From Mactromeris polynyma (lineage: Eukaryota; Mollusca; Bivalvia; Venerida; Mactridae), in the NCBI GenBank assembly GCA_032209605.1, contig JASFXZ010000029.1, positions 3,213,001 to 3,277,000 on the forward strand: DNA of 64,000 bases, in the 5' to 3' direction. Each line of letters opens with the position of its first letter. Position 1 is the stretch's first letter. The notes under the pieces were generated by a model. That model did no database searches and had not been told where the DNA came from. It saw only the letters and a list, made by a program, of their open reading frames with translations. Both the position numbers and the translations under genes were made by a program. Below, one piece after another: positions 1-12,855 of this stretch.

Positions 1-1510
1 GGTCATGTCCTTCTTTGATAAATGGACGTCTATGCATTATGCACCGTAAATGCTATCAATATTTTGCCCCAGAGGGATAGCGGCAGGCTGACCCTGGGGA
101 TTAAACAATTTGTCTCTTTTAGGGACTAATTTCCCTCCCTAGAGCCAAGCATTCGTCCCCAAAGTGGGTGATGTGTAATTCCTCACTTCCGGGATCGATT
201 AAAATCCGACCTAATCCCGGGACCCGGAATATTTCATCACGCCTAATTCCCACCTGACGGGAATCGTCCCGAGTATCCTCACCGCTCCCCCCCGGACAAA
301 ACATTGACAAGTGCACTACCAATTATGTCCATGCAATAGATGAGTCGGTGTTCTCATTATAAAATTCACCCGAACAACAGCAGCGAGAATGTGCAGACTT
401 TATCTTACATATTATTTCTGTTTACATTAATTGTGCTTTTCTTTATTTATCTGGGAAAAGTCACGGTGATGTATGGCATTTTGTTATAGCAATGTGTAAC
501 AAATCAAAGGACTGACAGTTCTGGAATGGCCAGAGACTCTGGATATCGAACACACACACGTTTCAGATATATAGTCCGATATTTTAACCGCTAGAACTCT
601 GGATCACCGAGCACACTCAGGCTGAGTTATATCAAAAGTATAACACTCAACTCTTTATGACGTCATGGGTACTGATTAGCTTATGGGCTAAAAAAATAGA
701 CACCCACTTCATTATTGCGCATTAATATCCAACTGAAAGTAGACCATTGTTCTCATTATTTCAAATTGATTAAGGATATTCTTATGAGGCGCCTTTTACA
801 AATTATTTCTCAAAACCGGTCTGTTTATTACATACACCGTGCAAAGTCTACTGTGGCCGTAGAAGATTTAGCTGAGTTATAGAACTTGTTCATAGTTGTA
901 GGCTTAAAGGTCAGCCGTTCTCACGTCGGCATAGTTAGACATATGTTGTTCAGAGTATTTCACAATGATCGGTTACAAACACATTCAGGCGGAATGATAG
1001 CGCCATACTAAAATGTATTGATGCAAGTGAACAATTCAAGAATGTTTGCAACAAAACGCGGAATCTCTGGTATATATTCAACTTGGCGGCTTCAGGGAAC
1101 TTTATCTTCAGTAAGCTGAGTTTTGTTGTTGACTGATAGAACAAAGGTAACAGAATTACACCAAATGCAGAATGTAACTTCCAGTTGGTAAAACCAAACG
1201 TTTTTCACATTCTATTTTCTATTTCAATTAACCGAAATCTACTTCACTTTAGTAAGGAGACAATGGAAGCCAACAAATGTGTTCACGAGACACTTACTGA
1301 TTATTTACTTACGCATTACAAGATAATTAGAAAGTGAAACGTTTTGGATGGTTTTATATCTACGATGAAACGGTACCTACTGTTGATTGGTAAATTTCGT
1401 TGTTGATTAAAATTTTGTGTTTTGGATGATGCTTATGGTACTGCCTAAAGACAGAAATCATGATCATTTTTTAAAAACATAATTTTCAAAAAAAACTATT
1501 GGGGTGTGAA
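1..1510. other. No gene seen; GC-richer first 330 bp
   Basis: Bases 60-330 are clearly richer in G+C than what follows and contain repeated CCCGGGA/TCCCGGG-like words, suggesting an unidentified mobile-element fragment. The rest is AT-rich with no convincing exon. Confidence 0.3.
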
Positions 1511-1513
1511 GAT

Positions 1514-1745
1514 ACAGTAAAACCTCAGTAATACGACCACCCTTGGGACCCTTGAAAACTAGTCTTATTATTGAGGTGGTCTTAATATTGAGGTTGAATA
1601 AAGAGCAGAATAGTGAAAATGGACTTGAAATTTGTGTTCCTAATTTTGAGGTGGTCTTATTATTGAGGTGGTCTTATTATTGAGGTGGTCTTACCATGTA
1701 GATGGTCTTATTATTGGGATGGTCTTTTTATTGTGGTGGTCTCAT
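1514..1745 (+). mobile_element. Pogo/Tc-like MITE, 'ACAGTAAAACCTCA' family, copy 1
   Basis: It starts ACAGTAAAACCTCAGTAATA. The inside is a string of degenerate 'TTATTGAGGTGGTC' units. Only one terminus is clear. The TIR style (CAGT-AAACCTC) is that of pogo/Tigger-type elements. Other copies are near 9705, 22238, 28038 and 34615. Confidence 0.6.
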
Positions 1746-2815
1746 TCTGACGTGACGACGTCATTTTGTACCTTATTTATGCATCTTGTTCTTAACATTG
1801 CTATAAAACAAAAAGTAGATGTATGATTTTAATAATTTTGGTATGAAATGAAAGTTGAAAAATATATCTGTTAGAAAATGTAAAGTTCTGAAAATGGATT
1901 TGTTTCGGTCACTAATACAGATTTTGTCGTGGCGCAGTTCAAATAAGTTATAAAGAGGCATTCACCTATCACACTGAGCTTTAAATTTATGGAATGTGTA
2001 ATTTGCATATAAAAAATAAAATATTCCGTATAATGTTGTGTTACCACATTCTTGCACACAATTGAACCACAATAAAATACTTGACGGCTCTTACCATATA
2101 CTTAAACTAAATGCTGCTTGACTAGATAAGCTTGTCTAGAAATTTAGAAAATCACAGACATCAAAGTACTGACAGGAGTAACCCAGTCTCAGCCATGCGC
2201 TATACTTAAAACCTGTCATATATTTACTTAGAAACCACTGCAATTACCTTGATTTTAGAACAGATACACTTATGTCGTAAGTAACACTTCAATGGCTACA
2301 TTTTTTATATATTCTATATTCGTCCCATGCCAGGAGTCGGTAGTGAATATTTGTAGATATACCAACGCAACTTTATATATATAATTGTATCTTTTGCCAA
2401 AGATTGCGTTTGACAAAACATGTCCTCAAACGATAATTATGTAGCAATTATAATGAATGAACATTCTTTGTATTTGCAAGACGGCAACTAGACTTCTTCA
2501 TTGATCAATTAGTATATTGGTCTATCTTCCTGTGATGTCGAATCTCTTTCGAGAGCATTGATATTTTGCGTGACAGGCTCCAAAAATTGTAGAAAAAAAT
2601 AAAACGTAGGCAAAACATAATTAAAGCGCTGAAAGCACTGTATTTGTTGAACATTGGTTTTGTATTCAAAACTTCTAGATTCACAGAAAGAACGAATCAT
2701 TGTTTCCATTGTTGAACCATTTAATTTAATTGCGCAGGAAAGATTACTACCAGTATTGAGTATGTCATGCAGGTTACGCTCAGATGTTGAACTATTTTTT
2801 AACCGATTCACTTAC

Positions 2816-2912
2816 CTGCAATTCTTGCACCACGTCCGGAAGAAAGAAGTTTTCGTAGTTAAGCGATGCGACTGTTGAAAATTGCCATAGAACTAGTTGT
2901 CCCACCGAACAA
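2816..2912 (-). other. Orphan exon candidate (32 codons)
   Basis: Acceptor ATTCCGTTTTAG and donor CAG|GTAAGTG frame a 97-bp open segment on the - strand containing LVLWQFSTVASLNYENFFLP. The splice sites are good, but there is no partner exon and no family match. Such segments arise by chance. Confidence 0.2.
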
Positions 2913-3275
2913 CTAAAACGGAATGACAAGTGTTTGTACTAAAGCTTAAAAAAGGGCAAAGGTAGGGTAAAACATGTCCCATGTTATATTTATAGACAGC
3001 AACATGAAACTACTCAAGCGTTAAATGGAAGGGGATATAAGGGGCAGACAATTGCAATGCGCTTTATATACATTGAGAAGAATGTTTGTAAGAGTCAGTG
3101 TTTGTTTAGATTAACCAATAGGACCATGGGTGGAAATAAAGGAATTCCAGGTTGTTGGTGTAGTCATATTTAAGGATTGCAACTAGATCATCTGTAATAT
3201 TGTAGAAAAGGGAAAGATTGGAGTCATTACACAAGAGGCCTAGCGTACCCAATTATAATGAGTAGACAATTTCAG

Positions 3276-3377
3276 TGATAGTACTTAACGGTTTGGCCAC
3301 AATCGCTGAGATGCGGCTGACGAATGCGCAATCCATCATCAATAATTTATTGTTCAAGCAGCTATCTAACAAACTTG
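3276..3377 (+). other. Orphan exon candidate (33 codons)
   Basis: Acceptor CAATTTCAG and donor TTG|GTAAGG border an open segment reading IVLNGLATIAEMRLTNAQSI. Its G+C is higher than the flanks. Phase 1 to 1. It could be an upstream exon of the kinase transcript or chance. Confidence 0.2.
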
Positions 3378-4100
3378 GTAAGGACTATCAACAGAGCTAT
3401 CTGTTTTGTAGCTTAAGATATCATATTGTTAAGCATTCTGTATCAACTTCTTGGTTATGACTTCTGGTAATGTGTAATTTAATGGTTTATGTCTGTTAAG
3501 ACGAAACGCAAGATGAATATACCAACAGCATCATAATATTACTTGCATAAACAAGAGCGTACAACAACGCTAATTGTTTTCGCGTTTGGCGACTCGATGT
3601 TAGCGAACAACGTCACTCACAGTGTGAAACAATAAACGTCACTCGCCATTGTTTTTAACTAATCCCAATGACGTCATATTGGATAGTCCAATGTCGTCAG
3701 CATTGTTAAAACATACATAGATCTGGCCGTTGGACGTTCTCACGATAATGCTGTACGACAACAGAAGTTGTTTTGTTTACTAATGACTTATAAATACATG
3801 TTTATACATGTTCCTGACGGTTTTATTTCTGTTCCCGATGTGAACTTTCATTGTTGTTCGGCAATCACGTAGTATCTACTTCATTGAAACATTACGGTAT
3901 TACACAGAGTTTATTCATTGCCAATTCCACGGTTTCTTCGTTTTTAGTGTCTTCTCCTTGAACTTCACGCACGTTTGTCATTGATGACGTCATACAAATC
4001 TATAATCACTTTCCATGAACTCCCAACCGATGTCATGTGAACAGTACCATTGTCTGTTAGCTGTCAGAGATGTAAGAGTGGCGAACTTTTGTACGCTGTT

Positions 4101-4242
4101 AACTGCGGTGGCATAGAAGTGACATGGTGAAATTATTTTTATATCGTAGCCACGACTTAGTATGTTGTGGGAACGAGTTAGTAAGTCGTGGCCACGATAT
4201 ACAAATACTTTTCACACATGTCACCTCTATGCCACCGCAGTT
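4101..4242. mobile_element. Palindromic MITE, 'CGGTGGCATAGA' family, copy 1
   Basis: The inverted ends AACTGCGGTGGCATAGA and TCTATGCCACCGCAGTT are perfect. Internal GTCGTGGCCACGA-type words repeat the symmetry. A second copy is at 14719-14877. Confidence 0.75.
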
Positions 4243-4555
4243 CACTGCCCCTGTATGTTTCCCCAGACTTCCTCCATGGTATAGTGATTGGTTTCCTAAC
4301 GTAGGTGTATTGAATAAGACAGTTAAGACGTAAGAAAAGCATAGATTTACTGAAACATCCGAATTATTGAAAAATGTTGTTATTCTATCCTAAATAAATC
4401 CTGCAATGTTTGTAGTACATTGATGCATACTTAGAACGTTATTAGAACGCAGAAAACTGATCTGCGTATGTATTTACTTGTGCAACATTTAAAGCGGCGA
4501 TGGTTAACGATGAATTGAGAATTCTCTGTTCAATTGATAAACAAATTAGTTTTTT

Positions 4556-4835
4556 GTATGTAAAAAAGTAAAGTAAAGTGTTAATTTATTATAGTGTCAC
4601 CCCTATTTAAAGGGCCAGCCATTTCTTACTTAAGAGACACCTACTCTACTTTCTGAGCACATTTACTTCCCGATTCCTATCCTTTAATGCCAGGCACCAG
4701 GCAGGTAGGCACACGGTAACCATTATTTAACTAGCTGGCGGTTCACCCACCGGCTATATCAGAGCGGACCCCTACCGGGATTAGAACCTTCCACCTCCCG
4801 CTCCCAAGGCGGATGCCTCAACCACTTATATGAGA
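4556..4835 (-). mobile_element. tRNA-derived SINE
   Basis: On the - strand, a tRNA-like head (A-box-like TGGTTGAGGC, B-box GGTTCTAATCC) is followed by a body ending in ACTTTACTTTA-type tail sequence. It is not a functional tRNA: the acceptor and anticodon stems do not pair. Confidence 0.55.
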
Positions 4836-5957
4836 AATATAGAGCATATTGTTGTTGTTGGTTTTTAATTTGTAACCTAGTGACACTAGCAGGTGAGCCC
4901 AGATGATTCAGTTTACTGACATTTGACCGTATAGCCATACGGTACGAGGAGTGTCCAAGTTGGATCAGTATTGCATGAGAAATGTAAATGCAAAGGTATT
5001 TAAAGCTTTCTGTTTTTTTTATATCTTGTATAATTTCTGAAATGCGTACTAGTCTTCTTTCCTACTTTGGTTGAATCAATTGATGATTCTTGCATTTAAA
5101 CTTTACAAAACCAGTCGGCCTAGGAGCCGGTATGTATGTCTGTATCTCATTGTCAATTGCCAATTTAACGTTGAGTTTCACATTTTGAATGCTAGTACAT
5201 CTGTTCATACATTCCTTACCGTAATATCGCTGTTCTATTTGTTATAATAAGGTGAACAGAGAGGAAACCATCCGTCATTGTAACGTTTCAACAGTTCACA
5301 GCTAGATAGCATTACTGACAATGGTTTGGACAGTGTTCAAGTTTTACTCTACACTTGCTGTGAATGATTACTATCACGTATGTTGAGGTCTTGACTTGTT
5401 TTTTTTTCTTTGAGGCCATACTAGTATGTCTACAAAAATCCGTCACATAGACAAAACTCATCAGAAGTACATATATATATATATCCCAAGTCATGTCGGT
5501 GATAGTACAGAAGTGAAAAATATAGTAAAAAGGACGAAAAAAAACGGGACTTTGAGATTCGTGCGGTTTTCAAAGGTTTCCGGTTTTTAGAGGGTCCGGT
5601 ATTCGGAAGTTTCACGGTAGTAGTAGAGGGCTTGACTCCATGTAATTTTGTTTACCATATGTTCAAAAGAAGTCTGCCACCATTTGTCAGTTTGCGGAGT
5701 CAATTTTTTCTCCTATACATCAACATTTACATGGTAATTGTGAAATACAAAATGGCCGCCGCTCATGCACAGTCCTTGGGGCAAATCGGCCTCTATACTA
5801 CTGGTGATAGAAAAGTCCACTCCCAAAATTATAATGTAGTTTGGTCATGGACGATTCTTTGGAAAGTTTGAAGCTCTACAGTGAAATGTTTTTGTGTTGC
5901 TGCAATGTTAGTAACTTTTGACAATCTGGCCCAAAATTATCTTTAAAAAAAACTGTC
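4836..5957. other. No gene seen
   Basis: AT-rich DNA with a short (AT)n run near 5469-5484. Short open frames on both strands lack splice support and known motifs. Confidence 0.3.
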
Positions 5958-6222
5958 TTATAAAAAGATGATCGGCGCAATTTGAAGGTTAAGATTTGTT
6001 GTGCAACATAAAAATGTCGAGATGTTACGAAAAATGGATTTCGCTAAATTCACCGAAATTTAGTGGATTTTGGTGAGGTAACGTACCCTTTATCGAAAGG
6101 TTAAGCAATCCGCGTCAAGGTTACAAACGTTGTTCGGTTGAAGAGAAATTGCCTTGGTCACAAGTTGGTGGTTAACGTAAGATTTGATTGGTTTACACAA
6201 CACTGATATGCAAATACTACGG
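5958..6222 (-). mobile_element. Dispersed ~300-bp repeat, 'GTACTAACATGGTTTTGC' family, copy 1
   Basis: Reverse orientation, carrying CGGCGCAATTTGAAGGTTAA, GTAACGTACC and TTTGATTGGTTTACAC. Other copies are at 12080-12200 (decayed), 13592-13880, 21903-22205 and 40230-40540. Confidence 0.65.
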
Positions 6223-6463
6223 CTGCACCGAAAAAGTGCATTTAATAAGATTGGGATTAGATTTTAATGAGCTTGATAAAACACTGCACCTGCATAATTC
6301 AGTCTGTTTCAAGAAGTTAACAGATGTATAATTATCTTCATTTAATTGTTCAAGGAAATTCTTTCGAAGTTAGTTCATTTGTTACCTCTTCATTATATTG
6401 TATTGGTTAAGCTGTTGTAATCATTAGGTAACCAAATGTTTTAAATGATATAACATGATGCAA

Positions 6464-6706
6464 GCTGGGTTAGCTCAGTGTATAGAACACTCCAGTCTCA
6501 AACTGAAGGCCGTTGGTTCGATGCCCGGGTATTCTGGTCCACATATGGTTCTTCATGATTTCGTGACTGAAGATAGCACATCGAAAGTCACTTGTCTCCA
6601 CCTCTAATTCATGTGTTTGACAGTAGCTTATGGAAGGACAGGTTCGTGATGACTGGCAACCCAGGAACACTAAATTAGGTCAACTGACCACTGTACATAA
6701 CTGCAC
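6464..6706 (+). mobile_element. tRNA-derived SINE
   Basis: The head has A-box TTAGCTCAGTGTATAGAAC and B-box GGTTCGATGCC at tRNA spacing. The tail ends 'TAGGTCAACTGACCACTGTA', shared with the copy at 30141-30415. Confidence 0.65.
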
Positions 6707-6707
6707 T

Positions 6708-6888
6708 ACAGTCGGACCTCGTTTGTTCGATAACCTTCTATCCGAATACTTGGTATAATCCGAAATGAATATCAGGTCCATATGTATAGTCTTAGGCACA
6801 TTGAATGGAAATGGCAATTAAAAACCATGCATTATTCGAAATAAAATATAAGGACCGAATGAATTCGAATGAACGAGGTCCGACTGTT
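6708..6888. mobile_element. Pogo-like MITE, 'ACAGTCGGACCTCGTT' family, copy 1
   Basis: The ends ACAGTCGGACCTCGTT and AACGAGGTCCGACTGT are inverted repeats flanked by TA-like sequence. The middle has 'CCTTCTATCCGAATACTTGG'. Sister copies are near 12856, 18668, 26454 and 35351. Family size of about 180 bp suits a pogo/Tc1-mobilised MITE. Confidence 0.8.
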
Positions 6889-7513
6889 CTTTCGAAAAGC
6901 TTCGTAAAACTAAAAACGATCAACGCAGATCACATGATGCAACGTTAGTGGTCATGAAACAATGATGTATCCCACCTTTTCTCTTGTACGGGCCTTGTAT
7001 CTGTTATTTCGATTCAGTCTCCCTCCGAGTGTTGCAATAACAAGTATAATTATGTTCTATTCATATATATAAAAAAAACGCGGCAATTGTTCACCTCTAT
7101 TTGTATGTGACTAACATTTAATCTTATAAAAACATATGTGCGTCAAACATGATTGTTTCTGCTGTGTTTTTTTACTCTCTGTACGTCATATTGAATGTTT
7201 ATGGGAACATGTAATTGTTATTCCATTCGAGGTTCTGGAAGCGCAACAATGTATGTTATCAACTTAGCAGAAGCAGGTTAATGGCGCTATGTGATGCCAA
7301 CATACCCAGCCATATAAGTGAAGTACGTAGTATTGCCTCTGCGGATATAATCGTTGATAAGATTGTTTACCGATTATATCAAGCTGAAAACACAAACTGC
7401 CATAATTGATTTTACGCAACATTTTAGAGTGGGGGCCTTAGCGCTTATTAGCATTATGAATGATATATCAAAGGATAACGTTGAGTAAGTTTTTACAAGT
7501 TTATTTAGTAAAG
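6889..7513. other. No established gene
   Basis: 7215-7480 contains several short + strand open pieces with splice-like borders in different frames. They do not join, and no family was recognised. Confidence 0.25.
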
Positions 7514-7781
7514 CTCAGTGGCCTTATCTACAAACATTTTAAGACTGAAACTCAGACTTAGACTTTAAAAGTTAAATGTCCTTATGCTCCTGTGTTATTT
7601 TTACAATATATATTTTAATAGAAATACACAAACGTGCATTGTGGGTAATATCATTTACTCAGACAAAGTTTCATTTCTTTAGATTTAATGATAACGAAAG
7701 GCTACTCATTATTACTTTTGCAATTTTTTAAAGTTTAAGTCTGAGTTTTTGTCTTGAAATGTTTGTGAATAATGCCCCAGA
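7514..7781. mobile_element. TIR MITE with 'ACTCAGACTTAGACTTT' arms
   Basis: The left arm (7514-7570) and right arm (7722-7781) are imperfect inverted repeats of about 55 bp. A lone arm of the same family is at 9166-9222. Confidence 0.65.
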
Positions 7782-8814
7782 TCATGTTTACATGAAAGCC
7801 TGAGTATGAAAAGATTACAATATGTAGTAATGAATATAACAAGGCATATACTATATAATATCGATGAAGGTAAAAGACAAACGAAATAAGCAAGATTACA
7901 AAAACCTACAGAAAAATAGTCAATAAAAATACAAAAAACATGTACACACAACTTTCTGATGTTACTAAGCTGTGTTTATGTTATCATAAGTTACAAAAAA
8001 GACAAATAGTTTAAATAGACACTATACAAGTCATGTAAAGTCATGTACAGTTAGATAATATGTGGTGGATAATAACAAAATTTAGAGAACAACTTGGAAG
8101 CCTGCGACAGTTTTGCTATTGGAAGGAACATATAATTTCTTTCAGGAAAGTGCACATTTGTTTTCAAGTGATTCTATTTGTTCTAGCGATATATTCATGA
8201 TAAGCCAATCAATGTCGACATTATACTAAACCAAAATGAACATAACGCGGAATGCAGCATTACAAGAATGAAAGCCAGTTGTTAATGGTTCGACTATGTC
8301 TGAGTTTTTTTGCTATTTTGAGTTGTGGAAACTATTGCATATGCAATATTTGTTACATATAACACTCGAACTGTGTTTCATAACACTTATAAAGTTTCAA
8401 ACCATTTAGGTTTTCTTTACATTGATTTGACAGTTAACAAATATCTGAAATGTTTTCAACATGAGCATTGTTTGATTTTTGTACGAAAGCAGGTCTATGA
8501 ATTTCAAAAATGTAAGCATTTTTATGCCATAAAACATATATTTACTAGACGAGCGTTGTGTATTATGAAATTAATATAACAGCAAACCATTAAAATTGTT
8601 TATAATTCTGTAACAGGTGTCCACCCATACTGCACTCTCATGGTGATAGTCTGCATCTGTTCGACATCAAATTTTATCGTCTGTCTATTGAAGTATCGGG
8701 AACAATTTTCTCGAACATAGCAGAAATACCAAATACCAAATACCAAAGACCAGGGACTTGTGCATAAACATGATAAGGCGGAAACTTAGACTTTGACCTG
8801 TGATCTTTTCCATA
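7782..8814. other. No gene seen
   Basis: AT-rich DNA without recognisable exon, RNA gene or full repeat. The word AAATACC is repeated near 8726-8745. Confidence 0.3.
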
Positions 8815-9030
8815 CATTAACCCTCCTGTGTTTGTCCTCTTTCATTCTCATAGTTATCCCTTATGGTCGGTCAGGCCATTCCTTGTGTCTCTGTTCCCTA
8901 ACGTATGCACCCTTGGGCCTCCTCAAGTGCCTTATCTTTTATTGATTGTTGTTTTCCCGGAGGTCTGTGTGGGGAGGCACTGTCTTATGTCCTATGTATG
9001 TGACGTTCCCAGTAGCAACTTATTCTCTCT
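8815..9030 (+). mobile_element. Dispersed repeat, 'TTTTCCCGGAGGTCTGTGTG' family, copy 1
   Basis: It shares TTATGGTCGGTCAGGCCATT, TTTTCCCGGAGG and GTGTGGGGAGGCA with copies at 18108-18345 (-), 40830-41160 (-) and 43328-43545 (+). No TIR was found and the class is unknown. Confidence 0.6.
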
Positions 9031-9704
9031 ATTTTACAATGTTAAATATTCTCTTTGCTCCTACGTTGTTATAGAATAGAACAAATTTTACTAAAACTTT
9101 ACGAAAGTGATCAGCTGGTGACAACAATTAATCAGACGAATGTTCAGGCTGGTAAATATAGCTTTTGCAAATTTAAAGTCTAAGTCTGAGTTTCAGTCTT
9201 AGTATGAACACGGTCATTGTGTGGTCTAGATTAATTCTTCAGGCGTTCTGATTTATGATAAGAACAGAGTAACCAAGATGACGTCACCCAGCAATCGTAA
9301 ATGGAATCACATTGTCAAGTCCTATTTTTTAACTGAATGATATTTTATTGTATGAAAGACTCGCATCTGTTTGCATAAATAGTTTAATAATAAATTCCCT
9401 TTATTGACACAGGATTTACGACTAAATAATTAAAATCGTGACATATGTAAAACATATAATATTGTTTTGAAGATTTATTATTCTTGTTGAATGTCATTGA
9501 ACGTTGTTTTGCCTGGAGATGACATTTGCGCATTCAAAGACATGTCTGCGGTCTTTTGAAAAGTTTCACCAGTAACAGGAATTACAATCGAGATTCTGGA
9601 ATCTCGTAATTCTGTTAAGCGCCAAAACTAATTTAATGATAGACGAAGATACATGAAGTATAATGAAAGTAGACTGACAATTAGCCAGCATCATTTCAAC
9701 ATAT

Positions 9705-9815
9705 ACAGTAAAACCTCACTTAAAGACCACCTCAATAATAAGACCACCTCAAAATTAAGATCATAATTTCCTTGTCCATTTTCACTGTTTCGCTCTTTAT
9801 TCAACCTCAATATTC
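9705..9815 (+). mobile_element. Partial pogo-like MITE, 'ACAGTAAAACCTCA' family, copy 2
   Basis: It begins ACAGTAAAACCTCACTTAAA followed by GACCACCTCAATAATAAGAC and stops at 'CAACCTCAATATTC'. The right terminus is missing. Confidence 0.6.
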
Positions 9816-9952
9816 TTTTTGATGAATTGTTTACACATTGGTAACACTGAAACACGTTTTACACTGGGTACAAAATGAAGGCTAAGTGAAATAGTTGCGT
9901 TTTTAATGGCGTTTAGCATACTCAGTACATTTAAAAACACACACATGCTTAC

Positions 9953-9997
9953 CAGCTCTACCTCTTTAAATTCCATGTATTTACTTTTGAAACTCAT
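9953..9997 (-). other. Weak first-exon-like segment
   Basis: AAAAAAATG opens 15 codons (MSFKSKYMEFKEVEL) to donor GTAAGC on the - strand. The start context is good, but there is no partner exon. Probably chance. Confidence 0.12.
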
Positions 9998-9999
9998 TT

Positions 10000-10729
10000 T
10001 TTTTCTGATGAAACTTGTCGATTGTTATGACATTTATCATACATGTTGCGTACACATGCAATAATAACGTGTCAAGTTCTGTTATTGTATCCTAAAAGTC
10101 AGTCAACGAAAATTTAGAAATCCTACATTGTGCGTTGTTAAATGTACTAAGTATACTTGCGTTTTTAATGGCGTTAAGTATATACGTAATGTTTAAAAAC
10201 ATCTAAGATGTAGGACAACAAGTGAAACGCTTCTAAGATGTTTTCACACCAGGTAGATCATATATCCTAATTGCAGACAGGTATCAGTGTTAGAGTTAGT
10301 CAGTTTATTAGTTTGTTTTTCCTGGAATTTTGGCTAAAAATAACTAAGTATAGTTGTATATGTCAATAAACATAATGTTTCACGTAAATCAATTGTGTCA
10401 TATTTTTGTCGTTTTCATTGGTGTAATTGATTTGATTGCACTAAATCTATGTAACATATCCACTTATCATTGGACTGAACATATGTTTTTTCAGACTTTC
10501 GCACTTAAACTATTCGTACTTAATTGACTCCGGGAATCCACCTCAATTTCTATATTTCAGTTGTAATTTAATGTTCTGGCTCCGTACGATTTATCGAATC
10601 AGTCTAGATTTTTATATTTTTGTAGTTTGTGGAACCTCAAATCTAGATTTTAATACACTGATTCAATGATTTTATGGAACATTGATTCTTTATGATAAGG
10701 GAATATTTTAGCCCTGCTCTTGGGGTTTA
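10000..10729. other. No gene seen
   Basis: AT-rich DNA. The phrase 'GCGTTTTTAATGGCGTT' occurs at about 9897 and 10159, a short local duplication. Confidence 0.3.
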
Positions 10730-10899
10730 CAACCTCTTCTGTAAGTGACGTCATTTCAAGAAAACGCAACACGTGATATCACTTTCTGCAAGCAAGAAAC
10801 AATATTTACTCCATATGGTCACTTCGTTTTTATATTGGCATATGGGGCAATTATTGCTTACTGTCAGTACTCGGTGATTAAAAAGAGGTTGGAAATCGT
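10730..10899. mobile_element. Palindromic MITE with TGACGTCA arms, copy 1
   Basis: It starts AACCTCTTCTGTAAGTGACG and ends in AAGAGGTTGGAAATCG. The arm carries a perfect CRE (TGACGTCA). Other copies are at 20829-21032, 24803-25006 and 36981-37144. Confidence 0.7.
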
Positions 10900-11011
10900 A
10901 CAGAAGCGAACAGTTGATAATAATAAATGTGTATAAAGTCAGTGGAGTTATATTACCATGTCCAAACCTTGTTTATTTTACATCGATTGAGGGCTAAGGT
11001 ATAACAACATA

Positions 11012-11165
11012 TATTTATCACTGTCGACGTCAGCTTCCCGAGTTACATATCTGTGCAGACGTCGATTTCAGAGATAATGTAGTTGGTGGCTCAACTGGCA
11101 GATTCGAACTCACGACCATCTGATCAGGAGTCACTCGCCCTACCCCTCGACAACTATGCCTCTCT
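11012..11165 (-). mobile_element. tRNA-related SINE fragment
   Basis: A reverse-oriented B-box-like GATTCGAACTC is followed by ATCTGATCAGGAGT and CGACAACTATGCCTC. The same sequence order, starting TATTTATCACTG, occurs at 35540-35700. Confidence 0.5.
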
Positions 11166-12079
11166 TTCACGAGTGTTCATGAACACTTAATTGAATTTCC
11201 TTGAAGTAACATATAAGATTCTTAGACAGAATTAACTTTTCTAATTATCAGATTTATGTTTTATTTGTTTGAAGATTAATTAAGTCTATAATCGAATACA
11301 TTTGATCAGAGAGATCGGTTTCAATGTAATCTGATCAGCTTCAAGTATACCTGTGCTGAAAACTACATTTGATCTAGGCAACCCTCATTATAACGAGTGT
11401 TTACTTTAGAAAATACTTCGATTTTTTTAAATATGCGAGTAAATTCGCGACCTAGGGAAGGATAAACAACTTGTATAATGGATGTGTATGCAATGTTTGC
11501 ATTACAAGTTAATTGTATTACCAGATAATTCCGTTACCCAGGATTTTCTGCATTATTTCGTTGTCTTTAAGAACAGTTTGTCTACAATGTGCAGATAATT
11601 TTGTATTTTTACAGCTTAAAAGTTTTTAAATATTTTTTTTGAAGTCATACATGTACTTACTCTGTTTTTTATATGTATCCTAAATGTTACTACGACAAGG
11701 AGACACAAAACAAGAAACAACACTTCTCTCCGTACTACATATCTAACCAAACTTGATTACTTTCTCTAAACTAATACACATATTGTTTGTTTGGTAATTT
11801 ATGTGCTTTAATAATATTCTAATTTGTACATTGATCGAAAATATTAATATATAGCTATGTTAATATTTGCATGTACGATCATGGGCAATGTTGCCTTTTG
11901 CAATAAATATATTTATACAAATGGGAACAACGCTTGTACACTATTCTTTGATGTGCATCGATTCTGCTCTCACAAAACAAAACAAATAAATCGCCAGTAA
12001 TTAAAATTCTAATTACTGTATCGCAATCATATATTCCTATGTCAAAATTCAAACCATAATTTAGGAAATACGTATCCAT
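11166..12079. other. No gene seen
   Basis: AT-rich DNA with no exon, RNA gene or repeat family recognised. Confidence 0.3.
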
Positions 12080-12200
12080 TCATTCCCAGTTCAGCTTACA
12101 ACGTGCAGATTTAATCAAATCAGCGTCCAGTTTACAAACGTAGTTCGGCTGTCTAAAATTTACTTCGACATATAACTTGAGATTTGATTGGATTTCGCAC
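12080..12200 (-). mobile_element. Decayed copy of the 'GTACTAACATGG' repeat
   Basis: It matches 6095-6200 in order (ATCAGCGTCC, TTTACAAACGTAGTTCGGCT, GATTTGATTGG) but with many changes. Confidence 0.45.
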
Positions 12201-12855
12201 CGCAAAGACTCGAAGCAACAGCGATCAAAACAAAGCTGTGGAAATAGAATGATCGCAAATAAAACAACATTTACAGATAACAGGCAGTGCATTTGTATAG
12301 CAATTCTAGATAACTTTCTCCACTGTTGTCTGAGAATCTCGATGGAGTATTTCCCCGTGCATGAAACATGGATACGTGTGCCAAAATAGATTTTCCCTGC
12401 AGATACAATCATGCACAACAGCCCTTACCCTTCCGCTCTTGAATGAACGTTGTATTATTAGTGAATGTTTGAAATGAATTAATTTAACACAATTCATCCA
12501 AGCTGTAGGACTTTACGCCGTTTTTGCAGCAGAATTTTTATTAAGTACAACGATCAGTTGACCTAACCTGCGCTCTCCGGCTACCAGCATTTAATGAACT
12601 GTATTCCATACACCATTGACAACTTCAGACGGGGACGTTTATAACTGACATTGACGGACTATTAGTCGTATTTAGTATTTGGTCTTTGTTACTGGCTTTC
12701 ACTTGTAGTTGAGACCGCAAAGCAGGGAACCATAAACTCAGCTGATTATACATTTTATTGGAACTTTTTATCTATAGTCCAGCCTCCTGCAATGGGAAGG
12801 CACTAAGTTCCATTAAAGGAACCGCTGACCACTGAGGAGGCGTATTAAAACAAAT

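Larger units (their letters stand above)
1746..4100. other. AT-rich, no established gene; two weak exon-like segments
   Basis: Two stretches have splice-like borders and an open frame: 2816-2912 (- strand) and 3276-3377 (+ strand). They lie on opposite strands 360 bp apart and match no family I know. Nothing else was seen. Confidence 0.25.

Noticed and set aside
4124..4333. 69-codon + frame
   Set aside because: Lies in the palindromic 'CGGTGGCATAGA' MITE.
6464..6540. tRNA gene
   Set aside because: A- and B-boxes are present but the cloverleaf stems do not pair and a SINE body follows; the same holds for 21071, 25096 and 30141.
12080..12418. 112-codon - strand frame
   Set aside because: Half of it overlaps a decayed dispersed repeat; no motif, no splice partner.
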